Shown: piece by piece, positions 20,754 through 29,809 of the stretch | Layout of the letters: each line of letters begins with the position of its first letter | Position numbering within the stretch: the first letter of the stretch is position 1 | NCBI GenBank assembly: GCA_001898165.1 | Contig: MKTD01000052.1 | Span: forward strand, 1-64,000 | Reading direction: 5' to 3' | Source of the DNA: Bacteroidia bacterium 43-41 | Lineage (GTDB): Bacteria; Bacteroidota; Bacteroidia; Bacteroidales; Dysgonomonadaceae | Length of the DNA stretch: 64,000 nucleotides | Notes under the pieces: model-generated | Databases searched by the model: none | The model's input: only the letters and a program-made list of their open reading frames with translations | What the model was told of the DNA's origin: nothing | Translations under genes and position numbers: made by a program

Positions 20754-20761
20754 TAACTTTG
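20754..20761 (+). promoter_or_regulatory. Promoter -7 box TAACTTTG of XRE gene 2
   Basis: A TAnnTTTG match immediately after the first XRE gene, ending 30 bp before the ATG at 20792. The spacing mirrors that of genes 1 and 3. Confidence 0.5.
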
Positions 20762-20791
20762 CCCTTAATACTCACACTAAAATTTAACAGG

Positions 20792-21193
20792 ATGATTGCA
20801 GAAGCAACTGAGAAATTAAACGGAAGCCATACTGGGCACAACGTGCAAAAGATACGGATATTTTTAGGCATAGAACAGGAAGTTTTAGCCGCCGGTCTCG
20901 GTATTAGCGGGCAGGAAGTTTCAGAAATTGAAAAGCAGAATAGAATAGAAGAGGGTTTACTACTCCGAATTGCAGACGTGTTGGGAGTATCTTCCGAAAT
21001 AATCCGAGACTTTGATGTTGAAAAGGCAATTTATAATATCAATAGTTATAAAGATGCAACGATTTCCGAAGGTGCAACCACAACTGTTTATGCAGCATTA
21101 CAACAAATCAATCCTATTGAAAAAATAGTTGAGTTGTACGAGCGCTTGTTACAAAGCGAAAGGGAAAAAATTGAGTTATTGAAGAATAAATGA
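20792..21193 (+). CDS. XRE-family transcriptional regulator (tandem copy 2)
   Basis: The 133-residue tandem paralogue of the gene at 20345 has the HTH at about residues 17-66 (FLGIEQEVLAAGLGISGQEVSEIEKQ) and the same coiled-coil tail, ending LLQSEREKIELLKNK. The start at 20792 is chosen because it aligns exactly with the ATG of copy 1 and yields the same length. Differences cluster in the HTH recognition region (SGSEVSKIEKQDEIEE versus SGQEVSEIEKQNRIEE), so the two may bind different operators. The same AAGAAT/ATTCTT hairpin sits at its end. Confidence 0.86.
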   Translation: MIAEATEKLNGSHTGHNVQKIRIFLGIEQEVLAAGLGISGQEVSEIEKQNRIEEGLLLRIADVLGVSSEIIRDFDVEKAIYNINSYKDATISEGATTTVYAALQQINPIEKIVELYERLLQSEREKIELLKNK

Positions 21194-21200
21194 TTCTTAC

Positions 21201-21208
21201 TATCTTTG
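21201..21208 (+). promoter_or_regulatory. Promoter -7 box TATCTTTG of XRE gene 3
   Basis: A TAnnTTTG match ending 33 bp before the ATG at 21242, just behind gene 2. Confidence 0.52.
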
Positions 21209-21241
21209 CTTTCGATATGTGCGATATAAATATAGTGAAAT

Positions 21242-21640
21242 ATGGAAAAAACAGATTACACAGATTCCGTTCATCTGGGAAGGAAAATTGAACGGGTACG
21301 CCGCCTCCGAGGGATGACTCAAACAGAATTGGGTGAGTTGTTAGGAGTGACGAGACAGGCTATCTCTAAAATGGAACAAACAGAAAAATTGAACGACGAA
21401 CGATTGGAAGAAATCGCCTCGGCTTTAGGAGTAACCGTGGAGGGATTAAAGAAATACAATGAAGAAACGGTTCTGTATAATACGAATAACTTTTACGAAA
21501 ATTGTGGTGTCAAAACAAGTGCTGTAAGTAATAGCCACACTTTTAATAATTTCCCTATAGAAAAGACCATCGAACTATTCGAGAAATTGCTGGATAGAGA
21601 AAGGGAAAAGTTTGAATCTTTAAAAAAAGCGAAAGAATAG
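21242..21640 (+). CDS. XRE-family transcriptional regulator (tandem copy 3)
   Basis: The 132-residue protein has a well-formed HTH at about residues 14-62 (RRLRGMTQTELGELLGVTRQAISKMEQ), closer to the generic XRE consensus than copies 1 and 2. Its C-terminal part is shared with those copies (FPIEKTIELFEKLLDREREKFESL). The zero frame stops at 21638-21640. The last codons cross TTTAAAAAAA (21619-21628), and the -1 frame remains open for another 59 codons, encoding coiled-coil sequence (see the next entry). The gene may thus be a frameshifted longer protein or may use ribosomal slippage. Confidence 0.83.
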   Translation: MEKTDYTDSVHLGRKIERVRRLRGMTQTELGELLGVTRQAISKMEQTEKLNDERLEEIASALGVTVEGLKKYNEETVLYNTNNFYENCGVKTSAVSNSHTFNNFPIEKTIELFEKLLDREREKFESLKKAKE

Positions 21641-21807
21641 AAGTTCTTGAAGTCCTCAATACGATACGTGAAAACTACATTTCCCAAAAAGTTGCTAATG
21701 AACTTCTCCATGCCAAAAACGAAGAGATTAATTGGTTGAAAGAAGAAATCAAGTACCTGAGACAAAAAATTGATCGGTTGTTGGAGGTTGTTGGGAGAAA
21801 GATTTGA
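21628..21807 (+). other. -1 frame coiled-coil continuation of XRE gene 3
   Basis: A -1 slip on TTTAAAA/AAAAAAA at 21619-21628 would continue as SERIEVLEVLNTIRENYISQ and on through a heptad-rich stretch (NEEINWLKEEIKYLRQKIDR) to the TGA at 21805-21807. No start codon of its own is convincing. The T TTA AAA heptamer is correctly phased for -1 slippage. Alternatives are a true one-base mutation or a homopolymer miscall. Confidence 0.5.
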
Positions 21808-22016
21808 TTTTTAAAGTTCAACTGATGCCGTACAAAGACGCCTTTTCACGGAGACCCCTGTTTTTAACTTTCCCAGCGATAGAAAACCGACTTTCTTAAA
21901 ATTGTATAACCTGGACGATCCTATAATTTCTGTTTCTTTAACATGGATAGGGAGACTTGTGCGCAATGTGGGTTGGGGTTACTTTAAATACTCTTGCCAT
22001 ATATAAAGGTTATTGT

Positions 22017-22508
22017 TTAAAAAACATGTAATGCAATTCGAGCGCATGCTTCAGCATCGGCAAGGGCATGGTGGTGATTATTCAATACAAAACCACAATA
22101 CTCCGACACAGTATGCAACTGGTAATTGGGGAGTCCCTTCAGCACTTTTTTCGCACTTTGTAAAGTGCATAGGAAATCATAATCGGGATAATCCATTTGA
22201 TATGTCCTGAAACAGGCTCTTAAACAACTTTCGTCAAAACCTTTGTTGTGGGCAATAAGTGGCAGGCCTTGTATAAGCGGCTCTATCTGCTGCCAAACGT
22301 GTGGAAAAATCGGAGCATTGACTGTGTCGGCAAGCGTAATTCCATGAACCCGCGTATTCCAGTAACGATAAAATTCCGGTTCGGGACGAATCAGGCTGTA
22401 AAAAGTATCTGTAATTTCCCTATCTCGCACCAGCACAACGCCTACGCTGCAAACGCTGGTGCGGTGTTCATTGGCGGTTTCAAAATCAATGGCGGCGAAG
22501 CTATTCAT
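22017..22508 (-). CDS. DEDDh 3'-5' exonuclease (DnaQ/epsilon-like)
   Basis: The 163-residue protein is a DnaQ-fold exonuclease. The ExoI motif is FAAIDFETAN (D7, E9), ExoII is PLIAHNKGFDESCL (Asp), and ExoIIIe is HHALADAEACARIA (His and Asp). The length fits a stand-alone exonuclease without polymerase. Such proteins act in DNA repair or RNA trimming; the exact role is unknown. The promoter-proximal two thirds of the gene, with its 5' flank, is duplicated at 30788-31173. The stop is near 22017 and the gene runs leftward, divergent from the Fic gene. Confidence 0.9.
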   Translation of the reverse strand: MNSFAAIDFETANEHRTSVCSVGVVLVRDREITDTFYSLIRPEPEFYRYWNTRVHGITLADTVNAPIFPHVWQQIEPLIQGLPLIAHNKGFDESCLRACFRTYQMDYPDYDFLCTLQSAKKVLKGLPNYQLHTVSEYCGFVLNNHHHALADAEACARIALHVF

Positions 22509-22568
22509 CGGGGAACAGTTAATTTTACAAATATAGCGACTTTTCTTCTAATTTCTTCTTGAATTTTA
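22183..22568. repeat. 386-bp direct repeat, left copy
   Basis: It is repeated without gaps at 30788-31173 (offset 8605 bp). The coding part is identical by eye and a few mismatches occur only in the 5' flank (beyond about 22510). The left copy belongs to the intact exonuclease gene. Confidence 0.93.
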
Positions 22569-22654
22569 CGAACACCAGTGCCTTTCTTGTCCCCTCAAAA
22601 TAAATATTATTCTCATTTTTTTATCAAAAGCATTGCGTTATTCTTATTTTTTTG

Positions 22655-22662
22655 TATGTTTG
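22655..22662 (+). promoter_or_regulatory. Promoter -7 box TATGTTTG for the Fic gene
   Basis: A TAnnTTTG match with a TTG at 22633-22635, 19 bp upstream, as expected for a Bacteroidota -33/-7 promoter. The Fic ATG is 43 bp downstream. Confidence 0.58.
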
Positions 22663-22705
22663 CAACTATTAATCTCAAAAAATTATCATTCCCAAGCAAG
22701 AAAAT

Positions 22706-24217
22706 ATGGATTGGAATAAAGAAATAGTGTTTGCATCGTCTGATCCCAATTTGTCGCGGAAACTCTCGAAATTGGTTTCACAAGGGAAATTACGCAAGCT
22801 GGCATCGCGTATTTATACATCCAACATGAAGGATTCTCCGGAATACATTGTCCGTCGCAATTTTTTTGAGATTTTGGCGTGGCGTTATCCCAATTCCGTC
22901 ATTTCGCACCGTAGCGCCATAGAACTTCGCCCCACCGAAAACGGACATTTTTACTTGACATCTTCTTTTAGTCGCCGTGTAACAGATTTACCCGGAGTAA
23001 CGGTCAATATATATAAAGGGCATCCTCCCCACAGCAATGATGCACCATACAATGGATTGTACATTGCTTCCGAATACAGGTATATACTCGAAAATTTACA
23101 ACCATCCCGAAGAAATATTGATGGAGAGGAAAAAACCTTGCCACAATCAGCTATTGAAGAGCGGTTGGAGCGAATGATACTACTCGGGGGAGAAAAACAA
23201 CTGAACGAATTCCGGGACAAAACCCGTGAAGTCGCCAAAGATCTGGCAATGCAATCGGAATTTGAGAAATTAACCAATATTATCTCCGCTTTACTCAATA
23301 CCCACAGTAGTGGTATTCTGGAAAGTGAGAAAGCAAAAGCACGTGCTACAGGAAGTCCTTTTGATAAGGATCGGGTAGAACTTTTTGAGTTATTGTTTGA
23401 TAATTTAAAGGACCGTTTTTTCATAGAACGTCGGGACCGGAATACAGATGAAGAATCATTCCGTATGTTCTCTTTTTTTGAGAGTTATTTTTCCAACTAT
23501 ATTGAAGGAACGAAATTTGAAGTCGCGGTAGCTAAAAAGATTGTCGATACGGGCATTACCATTCCAAAAAGAATTGAGGACTCCCACGATATATTGGGGA
23601 CTTTTGCAATACTCTCCAATCGTCATGAAATGGAAAAAACACCTCAAACTGTGGGTGAGTTATTTGCACTGCTTAAACACCGTCACAGTATAATGATGTC
23701 CGCGCGTCCCGATCGTAAGCCAGGAGTTTTCAAAGATGTAAACAACCAAGCGGGAAATACGGTTTTTGTCGATTACCAGCTAGTTGAGGGTACTTTACGG
23801 TATGGATTTCGTTACTTTCAATTATTGAAAGAACCATTGGCTAAAGCTGTATATATGATGTTCATGATTAGTGAAGTACATCCGTTCATAGACGGTAACG
23901 GACGTATTGCACGTATAATGATGAATGCTGAACTTGTCAAAGGGGAACAATCCCGAATTATTATTCCGACTGTTTTTCGAGAAGACTACCTATTAGCTTT
24001 ACGAAAACTATCTCGCAAAAAAGAGCCGGACACTTATATTCGTGTAATGGAGAAATTACACCATTTTAGTGATAATCTTTACGGTCAGAATTTTGATGAA
24101 CTGAACAGTTATCTTCAATCTACAAACGCTTATGAAGATCCGACTGAAGGTAAATTAAAATTGATAGATCGAACTATCTCTTCGAAGAGTCCGTTCCCTA
24201 ATAATTATAATCTTTGA
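22706..24217 (+). CDS. Fic-family AMPylase/nucleotidyl transferase with AbiEi-like N-terminus
   Basis: The 503-residue protein has two parts. Residues 1-120 resemble the winged-helix N-terminus of AbiEi-type transcriptional antitoxins (LVSQGKLRKLASRIYTS, VISHRSAIEL). The C-terminal part is a Fic domain with the complete catalytic motif HPFIDGNGRIAR (His392), which transfers AMP or another nucleotide monophosphate to protein hydroxyls. An inhibitory-helix motif (S/T)xxxE(G/N) is visible as SNYIEG at residues 263-268, upstream of the Fic core as in class II (self-inhibited) Fic proteins. No separate antitoxin gene is adjacent. It sits inside the interval flanked by the 386-bp direct repeats. 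The target is unknown. Confidence 0.9.
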   Translation: MDWNKEIVFASSDPNLSRKLSKLVSQGKLRKLASRIYTSNMKDSPEYIVRRNFFEILAWRYPNSVISHRSAIELRPTENGHFYLTSSFSRRVTDLPGVTVNIYKGHPPHSNDAPYNGLYIASEYRYILENLQPSRRNIDGEEKTLPQSAIEERLERMILLGGEKQLNEFRDKTREVAKDLAMQSEFEKLTNIISALLNTHSSGILESEKAKARATGSPFDKDRVELFELLFDNLKDRFFIERRDRNTDEESFRMFSFFESYFSNYIEGTKFEVAVAKKIVDTGITIPKRIEDSHDILGTFAILSNRHEMEKTPQTVGELFALLKHRHSIMMSARPDRKPGVFKDVNNQAGNTVFVDYQLVEGTLRYGFRYFQLLKEPLAKAVYMMFMISEVHPFIDGNGRIARIMMNAELVKGEQSRIIIPTVFREDYLLALRKLSRKKEPDTYIRVMEKLHHFSDNLYGQNFDELNSYLQSTNAYEDPTEGKLKLIDRTISSKSPFPNNYNL

Positions 24218-24671
24218 AAATAGTCGACGATGAAATGAGAAAAATATGGAATTTTGGAAAACCAATTGATTAAAAAAATAAGCCTCAACTTGCGCTGAGA
24301 CTTTATGTGACCCCGGAGGGATTCGAATGATCAAAAATTTCTCTGATATACAGAAATTTAAATAACTATAATTAGGTATATCCACGACTAATACCACGAA
24401 ATTATTTGCATAGTTTTGCTATGGTTCTCAATGTTGTGAGATAAGGTATAAATCAATTTTGAATACGAGGAAATTGTCGTTCCTCAGAAATAACCAAAAA
24501 TTCCCGATCGATTCTTTTAAAAAAACAGAAAAAATGTCATATAAAAAAGACACATCTTTCTGTTAATCAGAAAATTGCAACAAAAATTTAACTAAAAATA
24601 TTTTGTCAATTTTAAAATAATATCTACAATTGCACAAAACTACAAACAAAACACAATGAACGTTAATCATC
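24218..24671. other. AT-rich gap after the Fic gene
   Basis: 454 bp without a supported gene. It contains a weak hairpin (CTCA/TGAG near 24281-24298) that may end Fic transcription, and a 22-bp tRNA 3'-end fragment at 24306-24327. The remainder is low-complexity AT-rich sequence. Confidence 0.6.
24306..24327 (-). other. tRNA 3'-end fragment, putative attachment site
   Basis: TGTGACCCCGGAGGGATTCG plus AA is the complement of a tRNA 3' end (T-stem/loop and acceptor). The 21-bp core from GTGACCCC to CGAA is shared with the intact tRNA-Lys at 38366-38438 and with the fragment at 32945. No tRNA body follows. Same orientation as the other two copies. Confidence 0.72.
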
Positions 24672-24795
24672 ATGAAATTCAAACCTTTCATTTTCTTCTC
24701 ATTATGGAGTTGTAAGTGGATTATTGGTTGCACAAGAGCATATTCAAAAAGACCCGAACATGCTTCGCGCCAACGATACCATCGTAAAGCAATAA
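24672..24795 (+). pseudogene. Remnant of a secreted RHS-associated protein N-terminus
   Basis: The frame from ATG 24672 starts MKFKPFIFFSL. One base shift later the sequence continues GVVSGLLVAQEHIQKDPNML and ends at TAA 24793-24795. Joined, this reads as a signal peptide with cleavage near VAQ followed by a short mature stretch. It lies 45 bp before the FG-GAP/RHS gene, which has its own signal peptide. I think it is the decayed start of an upstream component of the same locus, but I do not recognise the family with certainty. Confidence 0.4.
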
Positions 24796-24840
24796 GAACA
24801 ATAAATCTTTTTTCATACAATTCATAATAACACTAAACTC

Positions 24841-27531
24841 ATGAAATCAAAATCTTTTACCGGAATTCTTCTGCTTTTTATTTTGACGACACTGCCGTTA
24901 AAGTCTCAAAATACAATGGATTTCATTGCCACTCCAAAACAAGGTGCCGGTTGGACAGGATGGCGTTTATTTATCAGTAATGGTAATTCTTTTACGTACG
25001 TGAAAAATGGGGCATTAATGGACGGTTTTAAGAAAATTATAGTGGGAGATTTTAACGGTGATGGTAAATCAGATATGTTAATAACCGGATGGCAAAATTA
25101 CAATTGGTCAACACACCAAATTCATCTATCTACAGGAATAGGTTTTGAACGGTTTGAATTTCCCAGGTACTTCGATTCAAACCTCAAACAGGTATTTGTT
25201 TGCGATATGAACGGCGACGGACGCGACGATTTTTTTACCGTAGATAAAACAAGCCCTTCAAACGGAAGTCTTGTCAGAGTTATGTATTACCTAAACCAAA
25301 ACGGCGGAACAACTTTTTCTTCTTCTCAAGGCGATACTGGCTACGGTTTGGATAAATGGAATTATCAGGTAGGTGATTTCAACGGCGACGGAAGAGGGGA
25401 TTATCTGGTTACATCCAACTGGACAGGCTCCAACTGGAATGGATACCAACTGTATAATGCCTCCACGGATTTAAACAATATGCTGAATACCATTACAGAC
25501 GGTCTGGGAAACATAACTACCGTTTCATACAAATCCATGACCGACAATGCCGTTCACATAAAAGGGAACACCAATAGCTACCCCGTTGGTTTCATTTTCC
25601 ACTTCGTGGAAAATGGTGGATAAAATCACACAATCCAACGGCAAAGGCGGAGTATGGACAAAAACACACCAATACAAAAATGCGCTTTTACATAAAAGAG
25701 GGCGCGGCGTATTGGGTTTTGAGCAATTTATCGTTTCGGATGTGGACAACAACACCGTTACACTTATACAAACGAAGTGGAGACTGCAAAATATGTAACT
25801 GCTCTTAAAAATGTAGAAATAAAATGCAACAATAAACTTATTGCACGTTCGGAGTATTCCAACAGTTTAAAGAACTATCAGCCTCAGGTATTTACTTACG
25901 GAACCACACAAACTACGGAGAGAAAGTACTATTATATTAATTCAGCCGAGTATTCTACCATAATAACGCGCAACGTTTTTGATAATTATGGAAATGTGCT
26001 GAGAAACGTAACAAAATACAACGGCACAGATTCGGTTGTAAACGTAAATACCTTTGATAACCAGGAAGACAAATGGTTTTTGGGAAGACTAAAGACCGCA
26101 CAGGTTACCATACAAAAAAACGGAGGATCCGTCACTAAATCGTCCGAATTTACCTATGATCCGAATAATGGTTTATTGACCAAAGAAACTATAGAGCCTA
26201 ATGATCCGACACTAGGATTTTCTAAAATTTATGAACACGATGCTTACGGAAATATTTCCAAAAGCACGCAGCAAAACATAACCGGCACTATAAAACGCAC
26301 GCAGCGTTCTCTGTACGACGAAAAAGGACGCACCGAAAAAGAAGGGATTACGGAGTATATATACGATACCCGCTGGAAAGGCGCCTTGTCCACCGTGAAG
26401 TTTAAAGCGGTCGAAGAGCAGGAATTTTATTACGATGCGTACGGCAGGGTATCGAGTGTTACGCAAAAGATTGACGGACGCAGTTTTGTTACCTCAACGC
26501 ACAATCCTCCCAATCTTACTGGAAAGCAACAAAAACCAACGCTCGAGGCCAACTGGAAACCTTTGTGCTGGGCAACGGGTTAACCACCAACCGCACATAC
26601 GATGCACAGAAAGGCTACCTGAAAACCATTGTTACGCCCGGCATACAGGATTGGACGTATGTTTTCAACAAAATAGGCACGCTCACCAGCCGCAAAGACA
26701 ACAAGCGGAACCTGACCGAACGGTTTGAATACGCCAACCTCAACCGGTTGATTGAAACTTATCATAACGACGTATTGAAAGAAAAAGTTACGTACGATGC
26801 CGCGGGAAATCTTACTTTTAAAACAGGAGTGGGAAACTCGTTCGAATATGTTGCCGGCACCAATAAACTGAAAAAAATAAGCGGCGGAAGTTACACGCCT
26901 CCCAACTGGGATTTAATAGGATATACCTCTTTCGATAAAATAAGCCACGTGCTGCAGGGAACCGATGAACTTTTTCTCACCTACGGCAGCGGCCACAGCC
27001 GCGTAAAAAGTGTTGCCAAACGCAACAACGTGGCAACCATCACCTAGTATGTGGGAAACCTGTACGAAGAAGAACACCTGCCCACAGGCGAAATTAAAAA
27101 AAGAAATTATATCTTTGCAGGCGACGGAGCCATTGCCATAAACGAGCAATCCACCACAAGCGGCGAAACCTTGCGCTACCTGCACAAAGACCACTTAGGC
27201 TCCATTATGGCTTATAGCGATAAGACCAGGGCATTGGTGCAGGAGTTGAGCTACGACGCGTGGGGAAAACGACGCCGGTGCGACACGTGGGCTTACGCCC
27301 TCAACATTGCCGATTTCAACGCCTGGCACGCGCGCGGTTTCACGGCGCACGAACACCTCGATATTTTCGAGATGATCAACATGGACGGCCGCATGTACGA
27401 CCCCGTGCTGGGACGTTTTCTCAGTCCCGACCCGTTTGTGTAGGCGCCCGATTTCACCCAGGGGCTTAACCGGTATATTTATTGTCTGAACAACCCGCTC
27501 TCGTTTACTGACCCCTCGGGCTACAGCTGGC
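24841..27531 (+). pseudogene. FG-GAP/RHS-repeat polymorphic toxin core, decayed
   Basis: The N-terminal part (24841-25623) encodes a signal peptide and FG-GAP/VCBS repeats with calcium-site motifs (DFNGDGKSD, DMNGDGRDD, DFNGDGRGD). It then enters a TcdB/SpvB-like middle (ITDGLGNITTVSYK). RHS/YD repeats follow (26.1-27.2 kb) and the conserved RHS core end GRMYDPVLGRFLSPDP at about 27390-27435. The frame is broken at least five times: an extra base near 25587, a missing base near 25775, a shift near 26500, and TAG codons at 27045-27047 and 27441-27443. The segments 25777-26583 and 26565-27443 are otherwise well-preserved coding sequence. It was probably a secreted, shell-forming RHS toxin carrier. 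Confidence 0.88.
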
Positions 27532-28569
27532 TGAGCGACAACTGGAAGTCGCTGGCAAGCGCCATTGTGGGCATTGTTGTGGCAGCACTGCCCAGAGGAC
27601 AGGGGCTGGGTGCAGCCATATTAGTAGGCGCGTTGGGCGGCGCTGCCGCCGGATTTACTGGTGCGGTGCTTAACGGGGCCAATCTGGTGCAAACAGTAAA
27701 AGCCACGCTCACCGGAGCCTTTTGGGGTGCTATAAGTGCGGGGTTTGCCAATTTGTCCGGTGAGGGAGTCTTGGCGGAACGGTTATTCAAGTATGTCTTC
27801 TCCAATATGTGGCTCGAGGGTGTTCGTGGCGGAAATATGAAGCACGGTTTATTGGCAGGCGCAGCAGCAGTACTGGGAGGCCACGCGATAGAAAAATATG
27901 GTGGTAATTGGAGTAAGGCGGTAAAGGTAGCGGCTAACGCAGTTGTAGGTGGCACAGTTGCAGAATTAGGCGGTGGGAAATTTGCCAATGGGGCTATACG
28001 AGTGCATTTGCTATGCTTTATAATCATTTGATGCACAAGGACTCGTCAGAGAAGGAAAAAGAAAAGCAAAATAATAATATTTATAAATTATCGGGAAAGA
28101 CGAGATTAGGATTAGCATTAGCTGGAATTGCCCATCTTCCAGATGCCATTTCTATCACGGGGGGTGGAAAAATCGTTGCAGGTGTTGGAGGTATTGAAGG
28201 TGAAGGAGGATTACTAATGTTATTAAATGGTCCTGACCGTTTAGCAAAGAGACCTTTGGTTGACATAGGATTTAGAGCGGGGATTCCTGCCGCATCTTAC
28301 GCAATTACTGTAACAGAGTATTATTATCTGGAAAAAACTATTCTGATTTCACTTTCCAATCTTTCAAAGGTTATAATTTTTCATCCAATATATCAGTTAC
28401 ATATGGTGCGAGTTTAGGAGGAGGTTTCACAATTATGAGAGATGTAAGAAATAACTATATTTTCGGTCTGAGTCATAGTTTAGGAGGAGGAGTTTCATCT
28501 TTAAATTTTTTGGGCGTTCCATTTGATGGATCGTTTGGTCCAGGTTATACAGAAATATATGATAAATAA
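27532..28569 (+). pseudogene. RHS C-terminal tip 1 (glycine-rich, frameshifted)
   Basis: This continues the RHS core after DPSGYSWLSDNWKSLA. Hydrophobic, glycine/alanine-rich pre-toxin sequence runs to KFANGAI, then a one-base deletion near 27997 shifts the frame. The next segment (28013 on: MLYNHLMHKDSSEK, then SGKTRLGLALAG) shifts again near 28330. It finishes in the first frame with YGASLGGGFTIMRDV and ends at TAA 28567-28569 (PGYTEIYDK). The toxin activity is not recognisable. The pre-toxin part (27800-28040) has a second, diverged copy at 29815-30065. Confidence 0.75.
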
Positions 28570-28576
28570 ATATGCT

Positions 28577-28924
28577 ATGAAGAAAATGGGGATATATTGG
28601 ATTTTGTTCATTTTGTTTGGTACAATTGCCGGATTAATAATTTTTTTATTAATCAACAATTTTGTTAATCAACAATACGATATTATAGAAAATGAGTCGG
28701 AAATTCATGGGGAAGTTTTAAGAGTATTCACCAATCACGGTGATTCTTACATCGAATTATTGACAGGCAGAAAAATTATAGTCCCTAATACTTCTAATCG
28801 TGATTATACACCTTCCAGTTTTTCATCAATTATATCTAAAGGAGACTCTATTGTTAAATATTTTGAAAGTGACACCATTTATATTATAAGAAGTAATGAG
28901 AGATATGGATTTCCTGTCAGATAA
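28577..28924 (+). CDS. Small membrane protein, candidate immunity protein for tip 1
   Basis: The 115-residue protein begins 8 bp after the RHS tip stop. It has one membrane helix (about residues 5-30, ILFILFGTIAGLIIFLLI) and a polar C-terminal domain that looks like a small beta fold (EVLRVFTNHGDSYIELLTG). The family is not recognised. Position directly behind a polymorphic toxin tip, small size and an intact frame suggest an immunity protein. The start at 28577 is preferred because the longer open frame before it overlaps the tip. Confidence 0.6.
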   Translation: MKKMGIYWILFILFGTIAGLIIFLLINNFVNQQYDIIENESEIHGEVLRVFTNHGDSYIELLTGRKIIVPNTSNRDYTPSSFSSIISKGDSIVKYFESDTIYIIRSNERYGFPVR

Positions 28925-29255
28925 GAAACTATCAAATTCTCAAGGGAAGATTTACGTAGGCCGTACGAGTGGATTTGGAGACCCATTATCTATAATGTAT
29001 AGACGATTTTCCTCTCATCATATGAGACCAATCGGATATGGGAATCCTCGCTTAGATGTGGCAGCACAAGGAATTGCTGGCCGTTATGCAATTAGAGGTC
29101 GAGAACAGCAACTTATCGATTTTTACGGAGGAGTTGGAAGCCCAAGGGTTGGCAATTCAATTAGAGGAGTAAGTCGTTCTAATCCCGCAGGAAGAGGATT
29201 TCATCTGCTTTCAAATCAATATTTTGGGCCATTAGCCCCCTATACGGGTTTTTAA
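28896..29255 (+). CDS. Orphan RHS toxin tip, GIY-YIG-like nuclease
   Basis: The 119-codon frame has a C-terminal-toxin look. KIYVGRT at residues 18-24 resembles the second half of a GIY-YIG motif, with arginines (R36, R37) and histidines (H41, H42) after it. GREQQLIDFYGG supplies the conserved metal-binding Glu (E70), and NSIRGVSRSNPAGRG is the Asn-bearing end typical of such toxin tips. The first 16 residues overlap the previous gene in another frame and are probably not native; no RHS core precedes it. It is therefore most likely a displaced cassette whose carrier part was lost. Whether it is expressed is unknown. Confidence 0.6.
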   Translation: MRDMDFLSDKKLSNSQGKIYVGRTSGFGDPLSIMYRRFSSHHMRPIGYGNPRLDVAAQGIAGRYAIRGREQQLIDFYGGVGSPRVGNSIRGVSRSNPAGRGFHLLSNQYFGPLAPYTGF

Positions 29256-29272
29256 ATTTTAAATAACGAGAT

Positions 29273-29737
29273 ATGAAAAGGAAAATTGACCAAAAATACT
29301 TGGAAGAACTAACATTCTTGAAAGAATGGAACGAAACAATCATCAACTTTCTTATCCTAAAATCCAAAGATAATTCTTTAGACATATTTCATCAAATAAT
29401 CACCGAAACTTTTAATAAGTCAGATTTAAGAGGGATGAGAATGATATATAAAGATTTGAATGAAGGAGCTAATGATTTACCGCTTATGGAACTTAATGAG
29501 TTAAATCAATTATTATCAAAAAAATTTGGTAGAAATTTGACAGAATATAACAACAAAAACTTAGCTAAAATAAAACGAATTGTCAAAAAGGGCAATATAA
29601 GTAATGAAGAAGAATATCGTTTAATTCTTAATAGAGTAGAAGAAATATATGCAGATGATACTCAAAAAGATGAAACTAAAATTTTAAATATGTTACTCAC
29701 TAACTATATTAAAAAAATAGATAATAAGAATAAATGA
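29273..29737 (+). CDS. Candidate immunity protein for the GIY-YIG tip
   Basis: The 154-residue, charged, predicted all-helical protein (KYLEELTFLKEWNETIINFL, DLPLMELNELNQLLSKKFGR) starts 17 bp after the GIY-YIG tip. No signal peptide or membrane segment, so cytoplasmic, as expected for a nuclease immunity protein. I do not recognise a named family. The intact frame beside decayed RHS parts suggests it is retained by selection. Confidence 0.65.
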   Translation: MKRKIDQKYLEELTFLKEWNETIINFLILKSKDNSLDIFHQIITETFNKSDLRGMRMIYKDLNEGANDLPLMELNELNQLLSKKFGRNLTEYNNKNLAKIKRIVKKGNISNEEEYRLILNRVEEIYADDTQKDETKILNMLLTNYIKKIDNKNK

Positions 29738-29809
29738 GAACTTTAATATGAGTTTGAGTATAGAAGTGGTGAAATATTAAGTTGTCGGAACAGAAAGTCA
29801 TAGCAGGAT

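Noticed and set aside
21808-22016. Possible short gene between XRE gene 3 and the exonuclease
   Set aside because: Only short broken frames; nothing recognisable, so no feature is claimed.
27045-27443. Amber codon reassignment (TAG read as Gln) for the RHS gene
   Set aside because: Several intact genes end in TAG and the same RHS gene also has base-loss frameshifts; decay explains it better.
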